In this document: piece after piece, positions 19,646 to 30,793 of the stretch | Numbering within the stretch: the first letter of the stretch is position 1 | Layout: each line of letters opens with the position of its first letter | Assembly: GCF_000143415.4 (NCBI RefSeq) | Contig: NW_003314395.1 | Location: 62,001 to 126,000 of the forward strand | Length of the DNA: 64,000 nt | Source of the DNA: Selaginella moellendorffii | Taxonomy: Eukaryota > Streptophyta > Lycopodiopsida > Selaginellales > Selaginellaceae | Reading direction: 5' to 3' | The notes under the pieces: model-generated | Told to the model about the DNA's origin: nothing | The model's database searches: none | Seen by the model: the letters and a program-made list of their open reading frames with translations, nothing else | Translations under genes and position numbers: made by a program

Positions 19646-22031
19646 TTATTGGAGCTCGTAGAAGAGTAGCGTCGCTCTCGCCTCTAGCACTTCTTCCTCC
19701 GAGACTTTGACGACATCAGCATCGGATATCGCAAACCACATGGTCTCTTCTCGCGCGATTTTCACATCGCCCTGTTTCATCTCCTCCCCCGCTTCACATT
19801 TTTCCGGAGTGGTGTCTGTGAAGTTCGATCGTTGCCCGTCCAGCATCTCGATTTGATGGCGAGGAACCTTCACCTTGCGGTAGACGGTGTAGTGACCAGA
19901 CATTGGGCTGCCCTGGTGAACCACGACAGAGATGAGATCATATAGCCTCTTCACGCCTTTATGTCGTTCTGTAAGAATCTATCGCTTTTAGAACTCAAAA
20001 AAAAAAAAGAAAGAAAGTATAACTCGAACCTTCAGTTTTGGAGGCCACAACTGGATTTGGATCGTGGCTATCCACTTCGTTCTTTGCCTTTGTGCTGGCC
20101 ACCTCGTCATGCTTCTACGAAACAAGCGTGTCAGTAAAGAAAATCACCACCACAACCAAAATCACTCACGTCTTCCACAATCTGATTGCAGGGACTGGCT
20201 TGTCCCAGCTCCCCGGCTCCTCCGATACACCTGGCGTTGGCGTCGAAGTCGCCGTGAATGGACTTCAGACCTGTGGAACCCAGTGCTCTTAAAACGGGTA
20301 GCATTGCCGTTTTAAACACTCTTGGATCGATCTCAGCGCTATCTTTCCTCGTCGGAGTTTGTTTCGAAGCGATCGTAAAAGGCGACAAGTCCAGCGTCGT
20401 AGAAAACGAGATATGGTCCTACACACAGAGTCGAATAAGAGAGCTGCTGCGTGCACAGAGATAAGTTACCAAAAGCTTCTCAAGATGGCCAGAAGCATTT
20501 ACAATGACTCGTTGCAGATGCAAACACAAAACCTGCAACAAGGTCCTTTTTAGTTCAAACCTTCATACAAACATCTTTAGTACCTCGGGACAACGACCGA
20601 ATTGTAAGCTCTTGTATGCATCGCCTTGTATTTTAATCCACAGTCCGTCTCGTTCCTTGACAAGCGTCTCACAGACGCAGTCGTCATAATCGCAGCTATC
20701 AAGCGTCTTCAAAAGGTCCTGATGAAAGCAGAAAACATCACAGAAGAACCTGTTGGTTCCTATCCAACACCATACCAAGCATTAAAAATGTGAGCTGCAG
20801 GCACCTTGTTGTCTTCTGGCCTCCGAGATAAGAAGCAGGCAGCAGCAAGATGAGCACACCGACTGCATTTGAAATTCGAAACCCGCTCTAGCATGGTGAA
20901 CTGGTCAAGACAATCTTCTATGGTACATGCTTTCCTCTGTGGACGAAAACAAAAGCATGAGCTTGAAATCTAAATTGCGGGAATGACTCACAATATATCC
21001 GCCTACAGACTGCGGAAGAGCAAGAGAAACGTCTGTGAAAAAATGAAACTGCATAGAACCCTGAAAGGTCATGGACAAAGTATCAGTAAAAGTAAAACAC
21101 GTAGGAAAGCTCACGATCACCTGGAAACCGCATTGTGAACATATGATGGAGCTTCCGTATGTGCCTTCCATGGGCCATCGAAGTTGCTGGCGCCAGTAGT
21201 TCAAGGCAAGCTTGCTCTGAAAATCATCAGTATGGATAAGGCTTTCCATCTGCCTTGACAACGCAGAAACATCTGCCAGGGACTGCAAAGTCGGCCTATA
21301 CTCCTCAAAATCTTCCATTCGCTCGTGTTGAAGGGCTGCTGCAAGATATGACAATGCCTCCGCAGCGTCCTGAGAAAAACCTTTAAAGTCACAACCATTC
21401 GAAAAGAAAAGAGAAAAAGGAGATCAAATACCTGTTGCATGCCAAGATCAAAGCTCCGAGCGTAATGCCCGAGTACACGCATGACCTGACGAGGACTGAC
21501 TATGCGGTGTCCGGGTGCCACTTCCCCAAGTTCTAGAACAAACATGTTCTCTTTTCTATAAACATCCAAAACTCTTTCTGCGTACCTTCTAGCAATTCGC
21601 AAAGAGCAGATGAGAGAGGCATGGAAGGCTCCCGCTCATCACCCTCCAGGTTTTCATACGCTCTCAAATACGCAGCAAACTTCTGGGAGCTAGCAAGGGC
21701 CTGTAAGAAAAACGTGAACAATCCATCCATTTCTGGACAAAAGAAAGAAAATTCTCATCACCTGGAGGATCGCGTTCAAGAAGCAATTGTTCCCGGAATT
21801 TTGCAGCCCTGGGACCGTGAGCTCCCGCTGGTGAGCGCCATGGCTGCCCCGGATCCATTGCGGCAAAGCCCTCACCAACATCAGTGCGCCCATCAATCCG
21901 CCCCCTACAAGCGTGGCCAGTGCCGCGATTCCCCTGCGACCTTCCAGGGAGCTCAGGCAGCGCCATGGGATCGACTGGAGCGCCCGCAGCCGCGCTAAAA
22001 CATCCAAAATCTCCGCTTCGGACCGTCCCAT
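19646..22031 (-). CDS. UBP27: Ubiquitin-specific protease, UBP27-like, membrane-anchored
   Basis: Eleven exons on the minus strand: 22031-21762, 21700-21586, 21532-21432, 21369-21121, 21060-20992, 20936-20805, 20718-20584, 20532-20470, 20418-20170, 20114-20030, 19968-19646; 1,791 nt, 596 residues. An N-terminal hydrophobic segment (GIAALATLVGGGLMGALMLV, about residues 35-55) precedes the catalytic Cys box GLQNSGNNCFLNAILQ (Cys about 83). Two CxxC pairs (CSQC, CSRC) form the usual zinc-finger insert of the fingers domain, HISFSTTLDLSPF is the family's conserved strand, and the His box is GSPMSGHYTVYRK near the C terminus. The enzyme removes ubiquitin; the single N-terminal membrane segment matches plant UBP27, which sits in the mitochondrial outer membrane. 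It is convergent with the PPR gene (117 bp apart). Confidence 0.92.
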
Positions 22032-22038
22032 CACCAAT

Positions 22039-22047
22039 AAACCCTAA
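22039..22047. promoter_or_regulatory. AAACCCTAA telo-box upstream of UBP27-like gene
   Basis: A full AAACCCTAA lies 7 bp upstream of the minus-strand start codon at 22031. Confidence 0.45.
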
Positions 22048-23397
22048 TTTCGATCTCCTTAAATATTACCTAGTAATTATTTTGATATTGTACCTTTTTG
22101 GTTTGACTTGTAAGAAATATACCAAGAATATCTCTAAATATTCTGGGATATGACAAATTCCCTCAATCATTAAGTGCTCAACTCCAGTGGTTGATACAAA
22201 TGGTTTTAATCCATCCACTCTCCTAGTGGATCATTGGCTTTTAGAAACCAGAGAAATACAGATTGAAACACAGGTTCTTTCCTTGCTCTTTGATTTTTAT
22301 GTGCCTTGTGTTTTAACTCTTTTTTTAGATATAAACATTTAGAGATCCCTTCTAGAATACCATTGGTTCACCTCATCAGAGTGCAGAGCTTCATTGTGGT
22401 GCCAGTAGTGTTTGTGAATGTGGATATGTGCATGGGATTGCAAGCAATCACATTTAAAGTTCTTTCCAAGCAACCACAGGTACATATCTTTTTTCCTTTG
22501 TTGTTATTAGCACCTCCATAGAATTTGTCAAGCAATATATCAACACTCTTGTAAATGGGATTTTTAATAGCATTGTCTACACTCACTAGAATTTGAGTTC
22601 TTTCCCATTGTCATCAATGATTATCTGTTGATTTAAAGTTGGCCTTGGATGCACATTTCACATTGACAAACAGCTAGAATATACAGGCTAGTAGATCTTT
22701 TAGTCCTTTCTTTCTAGTTCCTTTTCTTAAAGCTGAGAAACTTAATTGAATTACAGTAAACCAAGCTCATCCAAGAGTTTTTTTCCTGAGTTGCAATGCT
22801 AAAGCCAAAGTTTTGCAAGTTTAGCTTCAAATGACACACTTAAATCAATGTTGTAACTTCAATTAGCTCATGACATATTCATTGATTTCATAAGTGTAAC
22901 TATAATTTGAGGAAATCCAAAGGTAACTAATGTTTGGTGTTTAGGATTTCTTTTTTTGCATTGGATGGAAAATAAGCTCACTTTGTAGACAAACTACATA
23001 TAAACTTGGGAGTATCAATTATTTGTAGGCACTAGCAAGTATTTAAAAATATAAAATCCATAAAAAATAAATAACAATTTTACAAAGTGATTTGCAAGAT
23101 ATAAAATACAGATTCGAAGGATTTTTGGCTGATATAATGTAAGCTCCAACAGACAGATGTTTAAAAGCTTTAGCAAGATTTATATGTGGGACAGAGTGGA
23201 AGAGCATATTGTGCAAGGAAAGGATGTGATAGCGGAATGCTCAAAGAAAGATTGGCATAACAAGCTTGTGAAATTGAGGAAAAACCGACAGTGGCATGTG
23301 TGGAGGTCTACTAGAATCACCACACTGATAAAAGCTGTGATCTAAATCTCTGTGACATGGAGAAAGTTAACTGTAATTATCTAGATGAAGGCATTAG
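22048..23397. other. A/T-rich, CpG-poor intergenic stretch
   Basis: About 1.35 kb of low-GC sequence with very few CG dinucleotides, unlike the genes on both sides. The only open frame over 60 codons (23157-23345) has no recognisable domain. It may be an old, decayed insertion; I cannot assign it. Confidence 0.5.
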
Positions 23398-24811
23398 TTA
23401 ACCAAAAATTCGTTTCACAACGTCCACTGGCAGAGCATAGACCGCATCTATCCGCTTCAATCCGGGGTAGTCCAAGAGCGATAACCCTGGACAAAACGGG
23501 TAAGAATCAATCGCAAAGCGAGAGAATTGTCAGCTTACCAGCAACTCCAAAGAAGGTGTGAAAAACATCCACTGCGTCGTTTGGCCTGTCCGAAATGCCG
23601 CCTTCTTCAGTGTCCTACACAAGGCTCACAAATATGTTAAGAGATGAAACGCCTCTACAGTGAGTGTACCTGGCAGTCGAGAATGAAAGTTTTGAGCTTT
23701 TCCTTGTCGATCCAGTCCACACGGTCGAGCGTCACTAGACTTGAAAGCACCCACCACGAGTAGCAGACCTTTGACACGATTCGCCATTTTAGAGAGGACC
23801 AAAGAGATACGACTTACGTCGGGTTGTTTCTCGGGCCTGCCATTGAGACCACCGGATTTAACTTGGCGCTCGCAAAGCCACCAGCCGAGTAAATCCTTGT
23901 CAATGTGATGAAGCGCACCGGCAATAGCGAGCGCGCTAACGCAGCAAAAAACTGTATAGTCGCGGAAAACATTAGCTAAGCCAAGAGCTTTCGAAAAAAG
24001 TTTTCAGGCTTACTCTGTCCGGCGTGAGATTCCCCTCCGGGAATGCTACCAAAACCACCGTCGAAGTTCTTACAGCTCGCAATGTAGTCGACTGCTTTCT
24101 CGACGTTGATCACGTCCAAGCGCTTGAGAAGAGAAAGGCAGCACAACGCGATATACGAGAATCTGGCACAAACAAAAAATAGAGAAGAAAAACACGGTGA
24201 TATGAGAAAACCAAAAGCTTTTCTACTCAACCTCGTATCGATTTCCCCCCACTGGTCTCCAGCAAAAGATCCATCCTCCTGCTGAAGGCTCGCAATATCT
24301 TTCCTGGACGTTAAGAACATTGTTCAAGGAGAAAACAAGTCTGAAGAAAGAAAACTTTGGACAAAAAGGATACAGGAAGCTACTTTGTCCGAGTCCAAGA
24401 GCTCCATTCTATCGTAAATAGCTAGAATCTGGACGGCGCTTAGAGTATAGAGAATGTGAGGATCATGGCCTATGTTTCCACTGAAACCACCTGAAATCAA
24501 AGAAAGAAAGAAAATCCAGCTTAGATCCCAGAGCAGAGCAAGAGAAAGAGGATTTCTCACCGCAATCGTGCTTGCATTGTAAGAGCCAGCTTATGACTTT
24601 AGCATCGTCGACGTCTTCCCTACATTCCATCAAATCCAGGGCGGTCAATCCCCAATACGCTCCGTTCATCCGGAGGTGCTCCATCACCATTGAATCGAAA
24701 TCCTTCTTCTGCGCGATCGAGGAGAGATCTATTCTATCTTTTGCGAGATTTCTTTCATACCTTCTCCAACGACTTGATGAATTCCACATGCTTGTCCACT
24801 CGCAGCTCCAT
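23398..24811 (-). CDS. RGTB: Rab geranylgeranyltransferase (type II) beta subunit
   Basis: Nine exons on the minus strand: 24811-24761, 24708-24561, 24490-24374, 24298-24232, 24162-24014, 23951-23818, 23768-23670, 23614-23539, 23486-23398; 930 nt, 309 residues, close to the family's usual ~320-330. Prenyltransferase repeats are clear: [83 protein letters not shown], and [21 protein letters not shown]. The zinc ligands are visible as the Asp/Cys of LDCQD and the His of VFHTFFG. With the alpha subunit and the Rab escort protein it adds geranylgeranyl groups to C-terminal cysteines of Rab GTPases in the cytosol. Intron 3 (24299-24373) looks U12-type. Its start codon is 131 bp from the stop of the BZW gene on the same strand. 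Confidence 0.95.
24299..24373 (-). other. Probable U12-type (minor spliceosome) intron in RGTB
   Basis: On the minus strand the donor reads GTATCCTTTTTG, matching the U12 consensus (A/G)TATCCTTT, and TTCTTAAC (plus 24310-24317) matches the U12 branch-site consensus TTCCTTAAC, about 12 nt before the AG used. This acceptor gives an in-frame junction KVAS-YIASLQ that fits the family, while the nearer AG would create a stop. The intron is 75 bp with GT-AG ends. Confidence 0.8.
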
Positions 24812-24818
24812 CGCCTGT

Positions 24819-24827
24819 AAACCCTAA
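24819..24827. promoter_or_regulatory. AAACCCTAA telo-box upstream of RGTB
   Basis: A full AAACCCTAA lies 7 bp upstream of the minus-strand ATG at 24811, the same distance as in the UBP27-like gene. Confidence 0.45.
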
Positions 24828-24942
24828 GTAGAAAAACTTGCATTTGTTGTTTACTTTAAACGTAGGAAAGAATATTCAAGAAGTACAAATCAGCATATTC
24901 TACAAAGCTTGTGTGCTTTGGCTTTGCAAAGTTTTATAGCTG

Positions 24943-26811
24943 CTACTCTTCTTCTTCGGCTTCTTCGAGCCACTGCACGAAAGGCTCCAAGCTCTTGGCA
25001 AAGATTTGCCTGCAATAAAAATCAAAGCTGTGAATCATCCATCCAATTCAAACGAACGATATCTGACGAGAAAGAAGGAACAATGCAACTGAGAGAATGC
25101 AAAATGAGCTCGTATGAAACGCTAAAGCTGCAAAAAAGTGAAACATTGGCACGTACCGGCCCTTCGGATTCGCTCCCTTGCGGAACCATGTCAAAATGGT
25201 ATCCTCGGCCAGCACGTCCTGGTCGTAGAGAGCGCGCACCATCTCAGGAAAGAGCTTCATGAGCTTTGCGTCTTCGTAGCAGTGGACCTGTATTTTGTAC
25301 ATAAGCTCCATCTCCAGCTTTGCGGACGTGCAGACTTCGCCTAACAGCGAGCCCCATGTCTTCACCTGTGCATTAGAAATAAGAAGAGCGTTACTTCGCT
25401 TCTTACGACGTGAGAGAGCTTAAAAACTAACCTGTCGCAGAGCGAGATTGACATTCTGCTGTTGATTCTTGCCTGACCACTGTACAGCATCCATTAGAGC
25501 ATCCCACACCGTCCGCACAACGTCCACGTCGGGGAGGAGGGATTCCTTTCGACGACTCTTCACAGTCTCGATCACTTCACCCATGTCCGCATTCGCACTA
25601 ATCTGATCGGCCAGCGAGGTTCTCAGCTCTTTTAGCTTCACGTCGAAAACTTTCTTGTCATGGTACTCAACCAAAACACCCAGGCCTTCCTTCCTGCAAT
25701 AAAGATAAACTTGAAGATGCACAAGAGATAAAAATCATGAAAAGCACCAACCTGAAGTGCTCGGCGAATGCTTCGGGGGTTCGCTTCTGCATTGGGAACA
25801 ACTCCACGAGACGATCCTCCATTTTCGCACGCTTCAGGAGCGATATGAGATCGTCAAGACTGTTCTCCAGAAGATACTCTTTGAATGTCTCCGTACAAAA
25901 CCCCAGTACAGTCCCCTTTGCCACGAGGCTGTCATTGAGAAGCGCCGCAAATACTGTTTCTGGTGGCAGGCCCGAGAGCTTCTGGGACAAAGCAAGGGTC
26001 GTGAAGATTGCCAGCTTCTTCCGGTCATCGGCATCAAAGAGTTCCTAACAAAAAGAAAAAAGAGTTAATACCGTCTCCCTGTAAACCAGAAAAACTAGCA
26101 TACCAAAGATTGGAGCAGCCTGCGCATGACATTTTCGAGATTCTTGATCAGGAACGGACGTCGCCTTATAATCTTCTGAATGTACAGAACGTAAGGCAGT
26201 ATGCTAGGTCGAGTAGCTTCACAATTTAAAACAGCATAAGGCTGCCTCTCTCCGTCCTCGGGCTTCGTCGTCCCTGGTTGATTACGGCCACCGGTGAACA
26301 CAACCTGGCAAACGAAAGGAAAAACAAGTTTGAGACTCCTAAACTCCACCGAGAAACTGCGAAGTTCTTAAGCTTATCCATACCTCGAAGAAGGTGTCAC
26401 CATAGCGTGAGAAATCAAGATCCGAGGCCTCGATACTCTTGGCAGTCAGCTCCTAGAAAAACCAGAGGAAAGAATAATTAAAAATCAAGATCACGTTCGC
26501 AAGGCATAATTCTCACCAGATCACCAGCATGATCCAAGTAGATCTGGACTATAGCATCCGCGAAAGAAGATGGGTCCAACGGAATTGCAATATTCCGTTT
26601 GCGGGTCTTAATCCGCGTGCCACTATACACGCCCAAATCATGAACAAACCAAACCAAACCAAAACCAATGCAAGAATCTCAAAGCCCTTACCCGAGAGTG
26701 GGTCTCTCCTTGGTGCTGCAAAAGCACACAACACGAATTAGAACCAGATTCTGAGACCTAGACACTGGATCCGACAAGCAATTTGGCCCATAGGGTCGCA
26801 TCTCACCTCAT
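24943..26811 (-). CDS. BZW / eIF5-mimic protein (W2-domain translation regulator)
   Basis: Nine exons on the minus strand: 26811-26807 (only ATGAG), 26715-26692, 26622-26517, 26452-26384, 26304-26104, 26044-25752, 25693-25432, 25365-25157, 25009-24943; 1,236 nt, 411 residues, the usual plant length. The N terminus STKERPTLGGTRIKTRKRN and FSRYGDTFFEVVFTGGR-PGTTKP is diagnostic of basic leucine-zipper-and-W2 (BZW/5MP) proteins. The C-terminal W2 (eIF5C/MIF4G-like) domain ends in WL-EAEEE with an acidic-aromatic box (EPFVQWLEEAEEE). These proteins mimic the eIF5 C-terminal domain, bind eIF2 and eIF3 and tighten start-codon selection. The first coding exon of 5 nt is the least certain part of the model. 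No GTPase-activating N-terminal eIF5 domain is present. Confidence 0.93.
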
Positions 26812-27215
26812 AAAACGAGGAGCGCCGATCCGCAGCTACCTAGTGGCGCCGGTGCCGATCCCGCCAACGATTCGATGGATCGATCAAACCCCCGCGCGCT
26901 CTCGCCGGCCGCGCACAAACGAGACGAGGAGAGAAATGGGGGTTGAGAATGGGCAAAAAAAAAAAGAGATAGCGTGGGCTCGTTTGGAACAATTAACCGG
27001 AATAAAGTAAAGCGTTTGGATTCCGTCAATTTAATGAGTCGGATGGTTAGGGCATGACGTGTGCGTGGCTTGATCAAAATCGTACACGTGTCTTTTATAT
27101 TTAACCGTAAGAAAATGCGACTCCAAGATACAATTTGTATCAGTTTGCCAATCATTAGGAAATAAACATTGGAAATAGTCAATTTCTTTGACTTCTGCTG
27201 ACCAAGTCAAACTAG
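26812..27215. other. Intergenic between BZW and PLS-PPR genes
   Basis: Contains the BZW 5' flank, GC-rich at first (26820-26930) with an A10 run near 26956, then A/T-rich. No gene, RNA or repeat recognised. Confidence 0.5.
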
Positions 27216-28934
27216 TTACTTGGCACTTAGGGTTTTTGCGTCGGCGAGCATGACATAGAGACCGGCATTGTTGCTGGATCGCCCGCCCAGCCTGTGAATC
27301 GCCCCAGCGGCCCTCTCTGCGCCATTCTTCTCGCCGTGATTCCGCGATGCTGCCAAGAGCGTCTGCCAGGCGATTGGATTTGGCACGAAGGGCATGAAAC
27401 GGACGAGATCCTCGGCCCTCTCCAGCTGCCCCGCGCGCGCAAGCACGTCCACAAGGCAGCAGTAGTGGTCGTAGATCGGTTCCAGCGCATGATCGAAGGA
27501 AACGCTCCAAAATCTTCTGCGGCTCTCTTCGATCCGCCCCATTTTGCTGCAAGCCACGAGGATTCCGACGTAGGTGATGGCGCTGGCGAGGAATCCTTCA
27601 CACTCCATGGCGGCGGCAAGCTCCAGCGCTGTGGCGGCGCCCACGGCGGCGGTGCACGCCACCACCATTGCATTCCAGGCCACGGCATCGCAAGAACTCA
27701 TCTTCTGGAAGAGCTCCATCGCTCGATCCATCTGCCCGGTGCGAGCATAGGCATTGATGACGGCAGTGCGCGCTGCGAGGTCGCTGGATCGATTGGGCAT
27801 CAGATCCAACATGCTACGAGCAGTGGCGATCTGGCCATTCTCGATCAGCGCCTGGATGATAGCGAGCCAGGCCACCTCGTCCGTTTCAGGGATCTGCAGG
27901 AAGAGCTCCAATGCCTGCTCGATATGCCCGGCGCGGCCATAGGCTGTGATGAGCGTGGTGATCGCCACCACATCGAGCTCTGGCATTCGATCAAACAGGC
28001 ACTTAGCCTGCTCCAAGTTACCCCCTGCCGTGCTTGCGACAAGGATAGCGTTCCAGGAGATCCTGTTCCTCTCGGGCATCGAATCAAAAAGCCGCTGCGC
28101 TGTTTCTAGATCCCCAACACGGGCGTGACCGGAGATGATAGCAGTCCACGAGATCACATCCACAAATGGCATCGCAGAGATCACGCGATCTGCCTCAAGA
28201 ACCTCCCCGGCATCGCAGAGCGCTGCCACAATCGCGTTGCACGATGCAACGTTTCTCTCAGGCATCGCACAGAAGATCTCTTTTGCGCGTTTTAGATGCC
28301 CGTTTCGGGCATATGTAGCAATGAGCGCGTTATAAGTCACGATGTTGTGTTCCGGCATTGCAAGAAAGATGGCGGCCGCGGAGGTCATCTCGCCACGATC
28401 ACCGTATCCGGTCATAATCGCGGTCCAGGAATTTACGCTCTTGTGGGGCATTTGATCAAAGAGATTTCTTGCAATGGCCAGATGGCCGGACTGGAGATAG
28501 CTCTGGATCATGGTGCCCCAGGAGATTGTGTCGTGATCGCCCATGGCATCGAACACTTGCCGTGCCTCCTCTATCTGGCCGCGGCTTGCTAGCACACGAA
28601 TCATTGCAGTGGAGGAGACGGGATTCCAAACGGGCATCCTATGGAAGAAAAGGTTGGCGGCGTTCTTGAGGTCGCCGTGGAGGGCGCAGCCAGAGAGGAT
28701 GGCATTGAAGGAGACAATGCTGTGTTTGGGAGTGGAGTCAAAGATCTTCCAGGCAAGGTCCATTTGCCCGGCCTGGGCAAATGCGGTGATCACAGTGTTC
28801 CAGGTGACCACGTTTTTCTTGGAATCTGGGATTCGGTTGAACAGGTCTGTGGCTTGCTTGAGATTCCCATGTTTGAGATGAAAAGCTAGCTTTGTGTTCC
28901 AAGACAAGACTTCGTTGTGTAACCCACCCTCCAT
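27216..28934 (-). CDS. PLS-class PPR protein with E-like end, no DYW domain
   Basis: Intronless gene of 572 residues; I use the ATG at 28934-28932 (MEGGLHNEV) since the extension upstream lacks an ATG. The repeats are mostly short S-type of 31 residues with the pattern VVTWN-V(I)A-G-A-F--MP, for example SWNAILVA, ARNLFDQMPHKSVNSWTAIM, ERNVASCNAIV. The C terminus (LEPIYDHYCCLVDVLARAGQLERAEDLV, then IAWQTLLAASRNHG) is the P2-L2-S2/E region. No DYW deaminase follows; the frame ends shortly after GLYVMLADAKTLSAK. PLS proteins specify C-to-U editing sites in organelles, and E-type members recruit a DYW protein. The leader before the first repeat is short, so targeting is unclear. Plus-strand frames at 27294-28109 are shadows. 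Confidence 0.92.
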   Translation of the reverse strand: MEGGLHNEVLSWNTKLAFHLKHGNLKQATDLFNRIPDSKKNVVTWNTVITAFAQAGQMDLAWKIFDSTPKHSIVSFNAILSGCALHGDLKNAANLFFHRMPVWNPVSSTAMIRVLASRGQIEEARQVFDAMGDHDTISWGTMIQSYLQSGHLAIARNLFDQMPHKSVNSWTAIMTGYGDRGEMTSAAAIFLAMPEHNIVTYNALIATYARNGHLKRAKEIFCAMPERNVASCNAIVAALCDAGEVLEADRVISAMPFVDVISWTAIISGHARVGDLETAQRLFDSMPERNRISWNAILVASTAGGNLEQAKCLFDRMPELDVVAITTLITAYGRAGHIEQALELFLQIPETDEVAWLAIIQALIENGQIATARSMLDLMPNRSSDLAARTAVINAYARTGQMDRAMELFQKMSSCDAVAWNAMVVACTAAVGAATALELAAAMECEGFLASAITYVGILVACSKMGRIEESRRRFWSVSFDHALEPIYDHYCCLVDVLARAGQLERAEDLVRFMPFVPNPIAWQTLLAASRNHGEKNGAERAAGAIHRLGGRSSNNAGLYVMLADAKTLSAK

Positions 28935-30002
28935 AGTTGAAAACACCACATTCTCATATTTTAGGTATATTGACTGGTTTAATACTATAAATGGATAAAG
29001 TCTTGAACATTATATTAACTATATTCTTGTATATAATAAAACATTCTGTTTATTTTATATTTTCAATAACAAAACTGATTTTTAAGATATTACTAAAGTA
29101 AATTACTCAAAATTACCTAAATTGTTTTAATATAAATAAATATATTAAAATGTTATATATAGATTATCAAATTGATTAAATACTTATAATATTCTAATTT
29201 TCTATATATAGTTCAATATCCTAAAAACTAAAACTCAATTTCTAATTGCTTAGGATATGAGAATAAAAGTATATATGAATTTGTGTTTAAACCCCGGCAA
29301 AGTTATGTATTTAAACACTTTACATGTTAAATAAATTAAACAAATAAAAGTAAAGATTATACCTAAATGCATTACATAGTTTTTTATTTTTTAAATTTTA
29401 AATTTTTATTAATTTATATTGATTTTATGAGGTACATCTATTGTCAAAATGAAGTTATAATCTTGAAACTTTGATTTTTACGAAAAAAAGTAATTTTCTT
29501 ATGAATAAAATTTTAATTTTTTTTCATTTTACCCCCTTTTGTTAGCATGCTTTTTCCCTAATTTTAAAAAGAATTTTTTTTAAAAGAATGATTCATTCCT
29601 CTTTTTATTCATTTAAAATTCAAAATATCAACTACATTATTTCATTAATAATTAAAACTGCATGATCTAAATACAATGGTTTGAATTCAAATTTTACATT
29701 TCTATGTCTTTTGAAATTCTAATGTGTGCTTCTTTATGTATTCACTGAGGCTTGACATGAAATTGGAATGTAATTGATTTATATAGAAAGCAGACTTTAG
29801 TGTTATCACACCTGACAATTGGTAAAGAAGATATTAGAAAAGTTATTTCATAAACGTATCCAGAAACCTGTCACTCAAAACACCAACTTTACAATTCTTC
29901 TGTGATTGCAGCAAGAGCCCAGGGACAAACAGCCGAGAGCAAGAAACGTTTCTTTTTACTGACAAGAAGCGTTCTTTTTACGCACTAAAGGAAGTCTACA
30001 AT
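28935..30002. other. Very A/T-rich intergenic kilobase
   Basis: About 1 kb at roughly 80% A+T with almost no CG dinucleotides, beginning abruptly at the PPR start codon. No coding segment, RNA gene or repeat recognised. It separates the PLS-PPR gene from the small gene at 30003. Confidence 0.6.
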
Positions 30003-30760
30003 TCAATCCTTCTTTCCGAAAAGTCCTCCCAAGAAGCCACCCTTGGAGGGCGCTGCTGCTGTCCCTGCTCCTTTCTTCTGCTTGCTCGATGGCACCGCTG
30101 ACGACGCAGCTCCATTGGATCGATCATTTCCATCGCCCTGGTTCAAAACCGGATCCTTCTCCGAGAAAGTTTCCTTGTCCAATCCCTTGAGCAACCAGTC
30201 CAAGAACCCTCCACCATCCTGCTGCTGCTGCTTCTTCTCGGCGCTCAAGAAGAGTGGCCTTTGAGGGGCTTGCAACGCGATCCCTCCCACACCAAACTGG
30301 GCCATTTCTCCTTCCAAATCCTCCTCGAGAGCGATCAAAACCCTAGCTACGTATGCCAAGCTCCAGAGACGCTTGTGGAGTGCACACGCTCCCCCCGGAT
30401 AAGAAACGAAAGAGCCTGCTACCGCCACGTGGTAGCTTATCCCAACCCACGTCATGGCCACGTTGGCTGCTGACGCGGCTGAATACAAGGTTCATATGTA
30501 TTTTACAGATTTTACTGGGATGAAAACAAGCTTTTTAGATTTTCCTGCGAAGTAGTTTCTGAAAGTCTCAAAATCAAATCGATGGAAGCTCAAGCACTTA
30601 CAAATAAGAAAAACATTAAAAAGTTAGCATGAAACTGAACGGGAAACTATAGAAGAGAAATCATACCTCCCATGCGCTGTGACTCTACCGCGAGCCCAAT
30701 TTCTGTAAGATCAGTGCTAAAAACACCAGAAATCTGTCTAAGAGCCCTCGCGAATTTCAT
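30003..30760 (-). CDS. Unrecognised two-exon protein with Gly/Lys-rich end
   Basis: Exons 30760-30667 and 30478-30003 on the minus strand join in frame across a GT-AG intron of 188 bp (long for this window); 570 nt, 189 residues. Start is ATG 30760 (MKFARALRQ). I do not recognise the family. The first ~33 residues are amphipathic. A moderately hydrophobic middle (AANVAMTWVGISYHVAVAGS) follows, then an acidic helix (LIALEEDLEGEMAQFGVGGIAL), a QQQQDGGGFLDWLLKGLD segment, a Ser/Ala/Lys linker and the end GGFLGGLFGKKD. A mitochondrial or plastid location is possible but unproven. It is packed 34 bp from the F-box gene's stop codon, same strand. Confidence 0.7.
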
Positions 30761-30793
30761 GGCCAAGCCGTCGCACTATCCTAACAACTGTAG

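Noticed and set aside
27294-28109. 271-codon plus-strand open frame
   Set aside because: Antisense of the PLS-PPR gene.
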